From Sphingobium faniae (GTDB lineage: Bacteria > Pseudomonadota > Alphaproteobacteria > Sphingomonadales > Sphingomonadaceae), in contig FMTU01000020.1 in the NCBI GenBank assembly GCA_900100475.1, forward strand, positions 1 to 53,113: a DNA stretch of 53,113 bases, read 5' to 3'. Both the position numbers and the translations under genes were made by a program. The notes below the pieces were generated by a model. That model made no database searches, was not told where the DNA came from, and saw only the letters and a list, made by a program, of their open reading frames with translations. Positions 9,639 through 23,262 of the stretch are shown here, piece by piece (the first letter of the stretch is position 1; every line of letters begins with the position of its first letter).

Positions 9639-10100
9639 GGCGACCGGCCTGGTTCGCATCATGGTGATCGGGATCATGGTCAGCACCACTTCGTCCCGCT
9701 GGTTGAGCATCGTGACCTTCGATTTCACGACGCCCATTTCCGGACGGCTGCGCGATGCCGATGTCTCGACGACTTCCGTAGTGCCGCGCAGGGTATCGCC
9801 CGGACGGACGGGCCTTAGCCAACGCAATTCATCAATGCCGATGCCGCCAAGGCTTGCTTCCTGCCGACCCTGTTTCTGCACTTCGGTCAGAAACATCTTC
9901 ATATAAAGCGCCAGCGTGTGCCATCCGCTCGCCGCGAGGCTGCCGAAATGCGTTTGGGCGGCGGCGTCGTCGGACAGGTGAAAGGGCTGGAAATCATATT
10001 GGCCCGCGAACGCGATCACTTCTTCGCGATCGACGGTGAGGGGACCGAAGTCGAGGCGATCGCCCGGTTTTATATCCTCGAAATAGATCGCCTCGCTCAT
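9636..10100 (-). CDS. MaoC-like (hot-dog fold) dehydratase-type protein
   Basis: A 154-residue single hot-dog domain protein. MaoC-type enzymes hydrate or dehydrate acyl-CoA thioesters. The family features seen are the opening YFEDIKPGDRLDFGPLTV, the hydratase segment FAGQYDFQPFHLSDDAAAQTHFG (the conserved D…P-x-H, with D and H as catalytic candidates) and SGWHTLALYMKMF. The substrate cannot be told. The stop codon lies in the tip of the adjacent foldback repeat, so the element may have replaced the original C-terminal end. A divergent-free gap of 57 bases separates it from the glycosylase gene upstream. Confidence 0.88.
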   Translation of the reverse strand: MSEAIYFEDIKPGDRLDFGPLTVDREEVIAFAGQYDFQPFHLSDDAAAQTHFGSLAASGWHTLALYMKMFLTEVQKQGRQEASLGGIGIDELRWLRPVRPGDTLRGTTEVVETSASRSRPEMGVVKSKVTMLNQRDEVVLTMIPITMMRTRPVA

Positions 10101-10157
10101 GTCTCATTCCGTTTTCTTTCGCAACGAAAGCGGGAGTAGGGTAACTTTACGTTCACG

Positions 10158-10694
10158 TCAAGCGAAGTCGCCCATCTCATCCATCCAATTCCGCAAATGC
10201 CTCCATGCTTCCGCTTTTTTCTCGCGCGACATGGAGGCGTAGGCGCCGCTGGAGGAGGGCAGGTCGATGAGGGCCAATCCGCTGGCCGCGCCGATCTGAC
10301 GCCGTCCATGGAAGGCGGCGGCCTTGCCGTTGAAGGCGATGACGCGCAGCAGAGGCAATCGCGCCACGAAGGTAGAAAGATCGCGTAATTCCGCGCCACG
10401 GATCGCGCTGTCCAGACTGCCTTCGCGATCCGCGCTTTCGATCACGTCCCACAGGCCGACGCCTCGCTCGCGCAGCCTCTTCAGTCGCATCGCATAGGGC
10501 AGGCCGCGCAAATCTTCGCCCAGCACATCGCCGATCAACGACCAGAAGGCATTGCCACGATGGGCATAATATTCCCCCTGCCGGATCGACGCATCGCCGG
10601 GCAGGCTGCCAAGGATCAGGAGGTTGGTCCCTTCATCCACGCTGGGCGGAAAGGCCGCCTTGCGCTGCGCCGGTATCTGTCCGGGGCGCAGCAT
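10158..10694 (-). CDS. Uracil-DNA glycosylase superfamily, DNA-deoxyinosine glycosylase type
   Basis: A 178-residue base-excision-repair enzyme that should remove deaminated bases, probably hypoxanthine (family 6 style). Motif 1 is LILGSLPGDASIRQGEYYAHRGNAFW (about residues 26-50), with the GSxPG-x-S…YYAHxxNxFW pattern of this subfamily. VGLWDVIESADREGSLDSAI and VIAFNGKAAA (motif with Asn-Gly) follow, then LPSSSGAY (an S-S-S-x-A substitution for the H-P-S motif of classical UDGs). It ends 6 bases from the ychF gene start region and is transcribed the same way, seven bases downstream of ychF reading direction reversed order. Identification is by motif only. Confidence 0.8.
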   Translation of the reverse strand: MLRPGQIPAQRKAAFPPSVDEGTNLLILGSLPGDASIRQGEYYAHRGNAFWSLIGDVLGEDLRGLPYAMRLKRLRERGVGLWDVIESADREGSLDSAIRGAELRDLSTFVARLPLLRVIAFNGKAAAFHGRRQIGAASGLALIDLPSSSGAYASMSREKKAEAWRHLRNWMDEMGDFA

Positions 10695-10700
10695 GGAAGT

Positions 10701-11801
10701 TCAGACGTTGAACCGGAACAGCATGATGTCGCCGTCCTGCGTCACATAATCCTTGCCTTCGGAGCGCCATTTGCCTGCTTCCCTGGCCCCGGCCTCGCCC
10801 TTGAACTGGACGTAATCGGCATAGGCCATCGTCTCGGCCCGGATGAAGCCCTTCTCGAAATCGGAGTGGATCGCGCCCGCCGCCTGTGGGGCCTTCGACC
10901 CCTTGGTCACGGTCCACGCGCGCGCTTCCTTCGGGCCCACGGTGAAGAAGGTGATGAGGCCCAGCAGTTCGTAACCCGCGCGGATGATCCGCGCGAGGCC
11001 CGCTTCGGTCAGTCCCAGTGCTTCCAGATATTCGGCGCGTTCCTCGACCGGCATGGTGATGAGTTCCGCCTCGATCGCGGCGGACACGATCACCGCCTTG
11101 GCGCCCTCGGCCGCGGCTTTTTCGAACACGCGCGCGCTATGGGCGTTGCCCTCGGCGGCCGCATCTTCCTCGACATTGCAGACATAGAGGACGGGTTTGG
11201 CGGTCAGCAGTTGCGCCTGAAGAAAGAGTCGTTCTTCCTCATCGTCGCGGGGTTGCGTCAGGCGGGCGGGCTTGCCGTCGCGCAGGAGGTCGAGCGCCTG
11301 CCCCAGCACGGCCGCGGCGGCTTTCGCTTCCTTGTCGCCTTGCGCCGCTTTCTTGGCGAAGTTGGGCACCCGCTTTTCCAGGCTTTCCAGATCGGCGAGC
11401 ATCAATTCGGTCTCGACCGTCTCCGCGTCGGCGATGGGGTCGATCGTGCCTTCGACATGGGTGATGTCGTCATCCTCGAAACAGCGCAGCACATGGACGA
11501 TGGCGTCCACCTCGCGGATGTTGGCGAGAAACTGGTTGCCCAACCCTTCGCCCTTGGACGCGCCGCGCACCAGTCCGGCGATGTCCACGAAGGCGAGTTG
11601 CGTTTCGATGATCTTTTGCGACCCACCGATCTGCGCGATAGTCTGCAACCGCTCGTCCGGCACGGCGACCTGTCCGACATTCGGCTCGATGGTACAGAAA
11701 GGATAGTTCGCCGCCTGCGCCGCCTGCGTTTCGGTCAGCGCGTTGAACAGGGTGGATTTCCCCACATTGGGAAGCCCGACGATACCGCAACGAAAACCCA
11801 T
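10701..11801 (-). CDS. ychF: Redox-regulated ribosome-binding ATPase YchF
   Basis: YchF is an Obg-related P-loop protein that prefers ATP and binds ribosomes. The 366-residue length is typical. It begins MGFRCGIVGLPNVGKSTLFNALT (Walker A, GLPNVGKS at residues 9-16), followed by FVDIAGLV (G3) and a VCNVEE segment where normal GTPases have NKxD. The C-terminal TGS domain ends DYVTQDGDIMLFRFNV. It is transcribed leftward; the glycosylase gene begins 7 bases after its stop, so the two probably form an operon. Confidence 0.96.
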   Translation of the reverse strand: MGFRCGIVGLPNVGKSTLFNALTETQAAQAANYPFCTIEPNVGQVAVPDERLQTIAQIGGSQKIIETQLAFVDIAGLVRGASKGEGLGNQFLANIREVDAIVHVLRCFEDDDITHVEGTIDPIADAETVETELMLADLESLEKRVPNFAKKAAQGDKEAKAAAAVLGQALDLLRDGKPARLTQPRDDEEERLFLQAQLLTAKPVLYVCNVEEDAAAEGNAHSARVFEKAAAEGAKAVIVSAAIEAELITMPVEERAEYLEALGLTEAGLARIIRAGYELLGLITFFTVGPKEARAWTVTKGSKAPQAAGAIHSDFEKGFIRAETMAYADYVQFKGEAGAREAGKWRSEGKDYVTQDGDIMLFRFNV

Positions 11802-11947
11802 GGACCTGCCTTATATGTCTCGGATGATGGCCGCGCCGATAACCTGTTCCCGCCCGCTTGGCCAGTCTGTCCGGGAAGGGTGGACAAAAGGACCAATTGC
11901 AATATTGGCAGAGTCATCGAAAGGGATGCGAGCTTCAGGAGGCTGCA

Positions 11948-12397
11948 ATGACCCAGAATGACCCCATTTTAGCGGATGAAGCCGGACGTTGGCCGAAGCT
12001 GCCCGCCCATCAGACCGGCCCCTACAACCTCTGCCCCCGCTGCGGGAAAGGTCATATCTTCAATGGATTCCTGAAGATACGCGATCATTGCGAAGTCTGC
12101 GGCCTCGATTATTCCTTCGCCGATCCGGCCGATGGTCCCGCCGTGTTCGTTCAACTGTTCGCCTGCTTGCCGGGCGTGATCTTCATCGTAATGCTGGAAA
12201 TCATCGCGCGGCCGGGACCTTGGGTTCATCTGGCCGTCGGCGTGCCGATCCTGATCCTGACGACGGTTCTGCCGCTGCGCCCGATCAAAGGGTGGCTGGT
12301 GGCCCTCCAATATACCAGCAATGCGCAGGAAGCAGGAACGGGCGACCTCTGGGCCAGGTTGCACGGCACCCACAAGAGCGAACCGCCCAGGAACTGA
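11948..12397 (+). CDS. DUF983 family membrane protein with zinc-finger-like cysteines
   Basis: A 149-residue protein of the DUF983 type, whose role is unknown (related proteins sit near cytochrome oxidase genes in other bacteria). An N-terminal pair of CxxC knuckles is seen, CPRCGKGHIF and CEVCGLDYSF (about residues 29-60), followed by two transmembrane helices (FVQLFACLPGVIFIVMLEII and the HLAVGVPILILTTVLPL stretch) and a short tail. The ATG at 11948 is chosen because it starts the conserved part; the open frame upstream lacks family similarity. It is divergent from ychF and convergent with pgm, ending 4 bases from it. Confidence 0.88.
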   Translation: MTQNDPILADEAGRWPKLPAHQTGPYNLCPRCGKGHIFNGFLKIRDHCEVCGLDYSFADPADGPAVFVQLFACLPGVIFIVMLEIIARPGPWVHLAVGVPILILTTVLPLRPIKGWLVALQYTSNAQEAGTGDLWARLHGTHKSEPPRN

Positions 12398-12401
12398 TCC
12401 G

Positions 12402-14135
<1,734 letters not shown>

Positions 14136-14705
14136 TCAATCCGCCAGCCGCAGGGCCACCTCATTCATGAAGCGGGCGTCGTCGCCCTTCGCCAGCCACT
14201 CCGCTTCCGCGCCGACCGCGCCCAGCATATCGGCCAGCGCATCCATCTCGCTCTTGTGATAATTGCCCAGGACATAGCCATGCACGCGCTCCTTGTGTCC
14301 TGGATGCCCGATGCCGATCCGCACCCGGCGGAAATCCGCGCCGATATGCGCGTCGGCCGAACGCAAGCCATTATGCCCCGCATTGCCGCCGCCGCGTTTC
14401 ACTTTCACCTTCATCGGCGCAAGGTCGAGTTCGTCATGGAAGACGGTGACATCCTCCGGCGTCAGCTTGTAGAAGCGCATGGCTTCCCCGATGGATCGCC
14501 CGCTTTCGTTCATGAAGGTCGCGGGTTTCAGCAGGACGATCTTCTCAGGGCCGATCCGCCCTTCCTGCACCCATCCCTGGAACTGCTTCTTCGCCGGTGA
14601 AAAGCGATAGATATCCGCGATCACATCGGCCGCCATGAAGCCGACATTGTGCCGGTGCATCGCATATTGGGGACCGGGATTGCCGAGGCCCACCCAAATC
14701 TGCAT
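14136..14705 (-). CDS. pth: Peptidyl-tRNA hydrolase
   Basis: Releases tRNA from prematurely dropped peptidyl-tRNA so that it can be reused. The 189-residue protein starts MQIWVGLGNPGPQYAMHRHN, containing the family's Asn and the catalytic His (H20) in the HRHNVGF motif; FMNESGRSIG and FHDELDLAPMKVKVKRGGGNAGHNGLRS follow, all characteristic. The ATG at 14705 is preferred to a TTG three codons upstream. It lies downstream of rplY with a terminator-like hairpin between them. Confidence 0.96.
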   Translation of the reverse strand: MQIWVGLGNPGPQYAMHRHNVGFMAADVIADIYRFSPAKKQFQGWVQEGRIGPEKIVLLKPATFMNESGRSIGEAMRFYKLTPEDVTVFHDELDLAPMKVKVKRGGGNAGHNGLRSADAHIGADFRRVRIGIGHPGHKERVHGYVLGNYHKSEMDALADMLGAVGAEAEWLAKGDDARFMNEVALRLAD

Positions 14706-14730
14706 CGTTCCCAAGCTCCCGAAAAGGAAA

Positions 14731-14759
14731 ATCCCGCCCGCCGGGTAGGCGGACGGGAT
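14731..14759 (-). terminator. Terminator between rplY and pth
   Basis: Arms ATCCCGCCCGCC (14731-14742) and GGCGGACGGGAT (14748-14759) pair with one mismatch around GGGTA. Read on the minus strand the stem is followed by ATTTTCCTTTTC, a T-rich tract. It lies just after rplY, so pth may have its own promoter or depend on read-through. Confidence 0.75.
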
Positions 14760-14792
14760 CGGAATTTCCAGTCCCTGGCGGGAAGGAAAGAC

Positions 14793-15410
14793 TTATTCGC
14801 CTTCCTCGGCCGGGGTTTCATTGTCGCCTTCGCTGCTCTTGAGAGCCGAAGGCGCAACGATGGTCGCGATGGTGAAGTCGCGGTCGTCGATCACGGTCTT
14901 CGCGCCCTTGGGCAGCGTCACCGAACTGATGTGGATCGAGTCGCCGACTTCGAAACCCTTGAGGTCCACGACGATATCGTCGGGGATGACGGATGCATCG
15001 ATGATCAGTTCGACTTCGTGACGGACGACGTTCAGAACGCCACCCTTTTTGAGACCGGGCGAGGCGTCCTCATTCTCGAAGCGGACAGGCACGTGGACGT
15101 TCACCTGGGCATGTTTGGAAACGCGCAGGAAATCGGCATGCAGCGGACGTTCGGTGACGGGATGGAAAGCCACGTCCTTGGGCAGGGTGCGGACGGCCTT
15201 GCCGTTCACCTCGACCATGAGAACCGAATTGAAGAAATATCCAGTGCCGAGCAGCTTGTTGAGGAGCTTCTCTTCAACGTGGATCGACAGGGGTTCTTCA
15301 TTGTTACCATAGATGACGGCGGGAACGCGGCCCTCACGGCGGAGAGCGCGGGAGGCTCCCTTGCCTGCCCGATCGCGTGCCTCGGCCGACAGCGTAAGCT
15401 GGTCGCTCAT
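14793..15410 (-). CDS. rplY: 50S ribosomal protein L25, long CTC form
   Basis: L25 binds 5S rRNA in the large subunit. The 205-residue length marks the long form with the C-terminal TL5-like domain. The N-terminal RNA-binding part reads [29 protein letters not shown], and the C-terminal domain ends with an acidic tail. The ATG at 15410 sits eight bases from a GGAG Shine-Dalgarno, whereas the ATG two codons upstream (15416) is only two bases from it, so 15410 is chosen. It usually travels with pth, as here. Confidence 0.95.
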   Translation of the reverse strand: MSDQLTLSAEARDRAGKGASRALRREGRVPAVIYGNNEEPLSIHVEEKLLNKLLGTGYFFNSVLMVEVNGKAVRTLPKDVAFHPVTERPLHADFLRVSKHAQVNVHVPVRFENEDASPGLKKGGVLNVVRHEVELIIDASVIPDDIVVDLKGFEVGDSIHISSVTLPKGAKTVIDDRDFTIATIVAPSALKSSEGDNETPAEEGE

Positions 15411-15527
15411 GTGCATGTCTCCAAAAGCATAAATGTTGCGGTTCGACCCATGACGCCTCCAGGGATGACCATCACGGGAAGGCGGGCCTTTAGCAGAAAA
15501 ACGCCGGAAGGCAAGGCTGCCCTTGAC

Positions 15528-16406
15528 CTATTGCACGCGCTTCACCGCAAAACCCCTGGCCTTGAGCAGGTCGACCAGATTGTCCGGGCCGGTCAAATGG
15601 CCGGCGCCCACCGCGATGAAGGGGCGGCCCGTCATCGGTTCGATGGCCTTCACCCAGTCGCGGTTGCGGGCGATCAGGACCGCTTCCTCAACCAGTGGAT
15701 CGGGCTGTTCGCCGATCTGGTCCTCCTTCGCGATGGCGGCCATGTCGCCTTTCATCCACGCGCTCAATATGCGGTCATAGAGCGCGCGCATGTTCTTCGC
15801 CTCGTGCACCGTCTGCACCAGCAGGCGGCGCTGGGACGCTTCGGGCAAGGTGTCGAAGGCGGCGAACTGCCGTTCCACGGTTTCGAGGCCGCCAATGGGC
15901 TTGTCCGCCGCCTTGAAGGCCGCGATCAGCGCCGGTTCGACGCCATGGTCCTGACTGATATGCAGGGATTGCTGAGTGGCGGCCGACAACAGCATGGCCG
16001 CCGCCCAGCTTTCATAGCCCGCAAGAGCCTGCGTGCTCGTGCCGCCGCCCGCGACGATCCGTTCCAGCGCGTCCCGGTCGGCGGGCGGCACCCGCGCCTC
16101 CAGCGGCGGCAGGCCGGGACTGCGCCCCATCTGCTCGAACAGCGCCAGAGTCTTTTGCGGGTTCTGGAGGTCGGCCGCTTCCAGCACCAGCCGGTCGGCC
16201 TCGCCGATGATGCCTTTCATGGCGCGCGTCTGCCAGGCGACGCCTTTGGGCAGCACATGGATGGTGCCGAAAATCCACCCGTCCAGTTCGCCCCGCTGCA
16301 CCCGCCAGATGGCTGGCCCCTGTTCCGGCGCGGAAGCTTCCGGACCGCAGGCCGCGACGAAGGCAAGCGCGAAGAACGCCAGAAACCGGACGAGGGCGTG
16401 CATCAA
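15528..16406 (-). CDS. TraB/GumN family protein, copy 1
   Basis: A 292-residue protein of the TraB/GumN (Tiki-related) type, a fold with two EA/GH motifs thought to be metal-dependent peptidases or related hydrolases; its own substrate is unknown. The N-terminus has a signal peptide ending in a possible lipobox (FALAFVAACGPEAS), so it may be a lipoprotein. Family motifs seen are IWRVQRGELDGWIFGTIHVLPKG, RLVLEAADLQNP and, near the end, FIAVGAGHLTGPDNLVDLLKARGF. The stop is near the end of the next paralog's message: the second copy lies 4 bases upstream, so the two are co-transcribed. Confidence 0.88.
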   Translation of the reverse strand: MMHALVRFLAFFALAFVAACGPEASAPEQGPAIWRVQRGELDGWIFGTIHVLPKGVAWQTRAMKGIIGEADRLVLEAADLQNPQKTLALFEQMGRSPGLPPLEARVPPADRDALERIVAGGGTSTQALAGYESWAAAMLLSAATQQSLHISQDHGVEPALIAAFKAADKPIGGLETVERQFAAFDTLPEASQRRLLVQTVHEAKNMRALYDRILSAWMKGDMAAIAKEDQIGEQPDPLVEEAVLIARNRDWVKAIEPMTGRPFIAVGAGHLTGPDNLVDLLKARGFAVKRVQ

Positions 16407-16410
16407 CGGA

Positions 16411-17337
16411 TTATTCCTCGACCCGACCGGCGGCGATGCCCAGTGTCTTCAACTGATCCTGCACGCTGTTCCTGCCCGCCAGATGTCCGGCGCCCACCGC
16501 GATGAAGACGGTCCCCGGCTGCTCCAGCCGTGTCCTGATCCACTCCGCCCAACGCGCGTTGCGCTGAAAAAGCAGTATGTCCGCCAGTTCGGGCGTCGCT
16601 TCCAGAGAAGCGTTCATTTCTTCCGCCAGCTTTTCCGGCTCGCCCGCCTGCCAGTGCTGGATCAGCGCGGCGAACTGCGCCTCCATGCCGTCAAGGCCCT
16701 CGACCGTCGCATTGAGGAACGCCACCTGCTGCGCCATCGGCAGCGCCGCGAAAAAGCCGATCTGCTGCTCGGGCGTTTCCAGCGCGCCGATCTTCTTTCC
16801 TGCAACCCTGGCGGCGGCGCTCAGCGTCTTTTCCACGCCCTGGTCGACCTTGTAGCCCAGCTTTTCGAGTGGGGTGACGGACAGCGCCAGTCCCGCCATC
16901 CACGGATTGAAGACCTCGAACGCCTGCCATGGCAGGTTATTGGCCGCCATCGCTGCCTGATATTTCTCCCTCGCTGACGGTTCCAGCCGTTGGGAAAGCG
17001 CCGTCCCGTCCCGCGCGACCGCCGCGCCGCCCATGATCGAAGCCATCTGTTTGGGATCGTCCGGTTCGATGATTTCCAGCACCAATTCGTCCGACTGGTC
17101 GAAAGCGCGCCTGATCCCGCCCTTGAACCAGTCCATGCCGGGTTTCAGCACATGGACCGTCCCGAACAGATAGATGGTCGTGTCCGCGTCCTCCACTTTC
17201 CAGAGGGCAGGCCGGAGGACAGGGGCGACAAGCGCTGGGCGCGCCTCTGTCCGGGCCAGCGCTACGGGATGCCCGGCAAGCAGTCCGCCAAACAGCAACA
17301 ACGCAGCGGCCAGCAGCCGCGAAAAAGCCAATTTCAT
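16411..17337 (-). CDS. TraB/GumN family protein, copy 2
   Basis: A 308-residue paralog of the neighbouring gene, starting MKLAFSRLLAAALLLFGGLL with a cleavable signal peptide, so periplasmic. The same blocks occur in the same order: LWKVEDADTTIYLFGTVHVLKPG, ELVLEIIEPDDPKQM and VFIAVGAGHLAGRNSVQDQLKTLG. The open frame extends 11 codons further upstream, but the ATG at 17337 begins the signal peptide. It is separated from copy 1 by four bases, a likely tandem duplication. It is divergent from glyQ across about 150 bases that should hold both promoters. Confidence 0.88.
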   Translation of the reverse strand: MKLAFSRLLAAALLLFGGLLAGHPVALARTEARPALVAPVLRPALWKVEDADTTIYLFGTVHVLKPGMDWFKGGIRRAFDQSDELVLEIIEPDDPKQMASIMGGAAVARDGTALSQRLEPSAREKYQAAMAANNLPWQAFEVFNPWMAGLALSVTPLEKLGYKVDQGVEKTLSAAARVAGKKIGALETPEQQIGFFAALPMAQQVAFLNATVEGLDGMEAQFAALIQHWQAGEPEKLAEEMNASLEATPELADILLFQRNARWAEWIRTRLEQPGTVFIAVGAGHLAGRNSVQDQLKTLGIAAGRVEE

Positions 17338-17493
17338 CTCAGCCTGACATCCCGTGATCCATTCCCCCATCCATGCGGGCGCACGGGCGGCAGGGCAAGG
17401 GGATTAACCCTCACAGGCCCCTCTTTCCCTTGACCACGCGCCGCGCCTGCGCCAATGCGCGCGGCAAACACGAAGTTGTTTCGGGGATCATCA

Positions 17494-18366
17494 GTGGCCG
17501 ACGGCAAAACGCTATCCTTTCAGGATCTGATCCTGACCCTCCATGCCTATTGGGGGAAACAGGGCTGCGTCATCCTGCAACCCTATGACATGGAGGTTGG
17601 CGCGGGCACCTTCCATCCCGCGACCACGCTGCGCAGCCTTGGGCCGGACACATGGAACGCCGCCTATGTCCAGCCCAGCCGTCGCCCGACCGATGGCCGC
17701 TATGGCGAGAACCCCAACCGGCTCCAGCATTATTACCAGTATCAGGTCATCATGAAGCCGTCCCCGGCGAACCTTCAGGACCTCTATCTGGGGAGCCTCA
17801 GGGAAATCGGCATCGACCCGCTGGTCCATGACATCCGCTTCGTGGAGGACGACTGGGAAAGCCCGACGCTGGGCGCATGGGGGCTGGGCTGGGAAGTCTG
17901 GTGCGACGGCATGGAAGTCACGCAGTTCACCTATTTCCAGCAGATGGGCGGCTTTGACTGCAAGCCGGTCGCGGGCGAAATCACTTACGGCCTCGAACGT
18001 CTCGCCATGTATATTCAGGGCGTCGACAGCGTCTACGACCTGAAGTTCAACGATGCGGGCGTCACTTATGGCGAGGTTTTTCTCGCCAATGAACGGCAAA
18101 TGTCGAAATGGAATTTCGAGATCGCCGACACCGAAAAGCTGTTCCGCTGGTTCCGCGACGCCGAAGCCGAATGCAAGACCTGCATCGAAGCGGGCGTCCC
18201 GCTCGCCGCCTATGATCAGGCGATCAAGGCGAGCCATGTCTTCAACCTGCTGCAAGCGCGCGGCGTCATCTCCGTGCAGGAGCGCGCCAGCTATATCGGC
18301 CGCGTCCGCGATCTCGCCAAGGGAAGCTGCGAGGCATGGATGGAAGTGAACGGGTGGGCCGCGTGA
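17494..18366 (+). CDS. glyQ: Glycine--tRNA ligase alpha subunit
   Basis: The catalytic alpha subunit of the bacterial alpha2-beta2 glycyl-tRNA synthetase. Class II motifs and the family's highly conserved blocks are seen: [72 protein letters not shown] and [16 protein letters not shown] at 17494 with a GGGGA six bases upstream gives VADGKTLSF; an ATG at 17455 would add 13 residues ([13 protein letters not shown]), which are not typical. The stop overlaps the glyS start (TGATG). Confidence 0.95.
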   Translation: MADGKTLSFQDLILTLHAYWGKQGCVILQPYDMEVGAGTFHPATTLRSLGPDTWNAAYVQPSRRPTDGRYGENPNRLQHYYQYQVIMKPSPANLQDLYLGSLREIGIDPLVHDIRFVEDDWESPTLGAWGLGWEVWCDGMEVTQFTYFQQMGGFDCKPVAGEITYGLERLAMYIQGVDSVYDLKFNDAGVTYGEVFLANERQMSKWNFEIADTEKLFRWFRDAEAECKTCIEAGVPLAAYDQAIKASHVFNLLQARGVISVQERASYIGRVRDLAKGSCEAWMEVNGWAA

Positions 18367-20369
18367 TGACCGATTTCCTCCTCGAACTGCGCTGTGAGGA
18401 AATCCCGGCGCGGATGCAGTTGAAAGCCTCCGAAGACCTTGTCCGCCTCTTCGCCGAAGAACTGGGCAAGGCTGGTTTGAAGTCCGAGAGCATCGACAGC
18501 TTCGTGACGCCCCGCCGGCTTGCGCTGATAGCGCGCGACCTGCCGTTGGAAACCGCCGCGGTGAGCGAGGAGTTCAAAGGTCCGCGCACCAGCGCCCCCG
18601 CACAGGCGCTGGAAGGATTCCTCCGCAAGACCGGCCTTCGCCAGGACCAGCTTGAGGACCGCGACGGCGTCTGGTTCGCGGTCGTCAACAAGCCCGGCCG
18701 TGCTACCACGGCAGTTCTGGCCGAAGTCGTCCCCGCTATCATCCGCGCTTTCCCCTGGCCCAAGTCGATGCGTTGGGGCACGGCGTCGCGGACGACCGAA
18801 AGCCTCCGCTGGGTCCGTCCGCTGCAAGGCATCGTCGCGATCCTCGGCGAAGACCTTGTCGACATCGCGGTCGAAGGCGTTCGCAGCGGCTACGCCACGC
18901 TTGGTCATCGCTTCCATCATCCGGGCGAGATTACTCTGGGCGGCGCGCACGACTATGTCGAAAAGCTGCGGGCCTGCCATGTGATCGCCAGCCATCAGGA
19001 GCGGCAGGCCATCATCGAGGTGAAGGCGCATGAAGCCGCTGCCGCGCATGGCTGCACGGTGATCGAGGACAAGGGCCTGATCGCGGAGAATGCGGGCCTT
19101 ACCGAATGGCCGGTCCCGCTGCTGGGCGATTTCGATCCTGCTTTTCTTGAGGTGCCGCCTGAAGTCATTCAGCTAACTCTTCGTATCAACCAGAAATATT
19201 TCGTCCTGCGCGATGGTGCGGGCGATCTCGCTCCCGCCTTCATCTGCACCGCCAATATCGAGGCGAAGGATGGCGGCGCGGCGATTGTCGCGGGCAACCG
19301 CAAGGTTCTGGCCGCGCGTCTTTCCGATGCCCGCTTCTTCTGGGAGCAGGACCGCAAGACGAAGTTGGGCGATCACGCCGGGAAACTGGAGCGCATCACT
19401 TTCCACGAAAAACTCGGCACCGTTGCCAACAAGGTGGAGCGCGTCGCGACGCTGGCCCGCTGGCTGGTGGAAGAAGGGATTGTCAAGGGCGCGGACGCGG
19501 ATCAGGCCGAACAGGCCGCCCGCCTCTCCAAGGCCGACCTCGTCACCGAAATGGTTGGCGAGTTCCCCGAACTGCAAGGCGTCATGGGCGGTTACTATGC
19601 CCGCGCGGAAGGCTTGCCCGACGCCGTGGCCGACGCCATCCGCGACCATTACAAGCCGGTGGGGCAGGGGGATGATGTGCCGGCCGCGCCGGTGACGGTG
19701 GCCGTGTCGCTGGCCGACAAGCTGGACACGCTCCGGTCCTTCTTCGGGATTGATGAAAAGCCGACCGGATCGCGCGATCCCTTTGCCCTGCGGCGGGCGG
19801 CGCTTGGCGCTATTCAGATCGTCACGAACAACAATTTGCGGATGTCGATCGCGCAAGGCGATCTTCTCGATTTCTTCGCCGACCGGCTCAAGGTTCAACA
19901 GCGCGAAGCGGGCGTCCGTCACGACCTTATCGACGCGGTATTCGCCTTGGGCGGCGAGGACGACCTCGTTCGATTGCTCGCCCGCGTGAAGGCGCTGCAA
20001 TCCTTTATCGGCACGGACGACGGCGCAAACCTGCTGGCGGGTTACAAGCGCGCGGCCAATATCCTCAAGAAGGAAGGCGTGGAAGAGGCGGAATGGATCG
20101 CCCTCAGCTACACGCCCGAAAAGGCGGAAGCCGACTTGATCGCCGCGCTGGATGCCGCCGAACCGCGGGCGCGTCAGGCGGTGGAAGCGGAAGATTTCGA
20201 AGGCGCGATGGCGGCGCTGGCGACTCTCCGCGCGCCCATTGACGCCTTTTTCGAAAGCGTCACGGTCAATGACGCCGATCAGGCCAAACGCATGGCGCGT
20301 CTTGCCCTGCTGGCGCGGGTTCGCGATGCCGTCCATGCGGCAGCGGACTTTTCTAAAATTACGGGATAG
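18366..20369 (+). CDS. glyS: Glycine--tRNA ligase beta subunit
   Basis: The beta subunit recognises tRNA-Gly and carries HD-like and anticodon-binding domains. The 667-residue protein starts [21 protein letters not shown], the usual opening, and has the conserved FPWPKSMRWG and LGDFDPAFLEVPPEVIQ segments, KLGTVANKVERV, then DPFALRRAALGAI. The C-terminus ends LALLARVRDAVHAAADFSKI. The ATG overlaps the glyQ stop by one base, so expression is coupled. Confidence 0.96.
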   Translation: MTDFLLELRCEEIPARMQLKASEDLVRLFAEELGKAGLKSESIDSFVTPRRLALIARDLPLETAAVSEEFKGPRTSAPAQALEGFLRKTGLRQDQLEDRDGVWFAVVNKPGRATTAVLAEVVPAIIRAFPWPKSMRWGTASRTTESLRWVRPLQGIVAILGEDLVDIAVEGVRSGYATLGHRFHHPGEITLGGAHDYVEKLRACHVIASHQERQAIIEVKAHEAAAAHGCTVIEDKGLIAENAGLTEWPVPLLGDFDPAFLEVPPEVIQLTLRINQKYFVLRDGAGDLAPAFICTANIEAKDGGAAIVAGNRKVLAARLSDARFFWEQDRKTKLGDHAGKLERITFHEKLGTVANKVERVATLARWLVEEGIVKGADADQAEQAARLSKADLVTEMVGEFPELQGVMGGYYARAEGLPDAVADAIRDHYKPVGQGDDVPAAPVTVAVSLADKLDTLRSFFGIDEKPTGSRDPFALRRAALGAIQIVTNNNLRMSIAQGDLLDFFADRLKVQQREAGVRHDLIDAVFALGGEDDLVRLLARVKALQSFIGTDDGANLLAGYKRAANILKKEGVEEAEWIALSYTPEKAEADLIAALDAAEPRARQAVEAEDFEGAMAALATLRAPIDAFFESVTVNDADQAKRMARLALLARVRDAVHAAADFSKITG

Positions 20370-20514
20370 CGATATAAAATGGCGTATCCGGGGAGGTTTT
20401 GCACTCCGGGTGAAAAATATCGTAAAAGCAGGTGCATTTATCGCCTGCATATTGTTTAGGACTTGTTGCAACGCACAAAGATGCGGCGACCAAATTTTTT
20501 GAGGAGCCGCGCAA

Positions 20515-23217
<2,703 letters not shown>

Positions 23218-23227
23218 AGAAAGAAGG

Positions 23228-23254
23228 GGGCGGGCTGATGACCCGCCCATTTTT
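23228..23254 (+). terminator. Rho-independent terminator after ppdK
   Basis: Arms GGGCGGG (23228-23234) and CCCGCCC (23242-23248) around a 7-base loop, followed by ATTTTTATG. It lies 11 bases beyond the ppdK stop and 9 bases before the end of the convergent HhH-protein gene. Confidence 0.85.
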
Positions 23255-23262
23255 ATGATCTG

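Noticed and set aside
9448..9639. 63-codon frame inside the foldback repeat
   Set aside because: Made of repeat sequence; no start site and no family resemblance.
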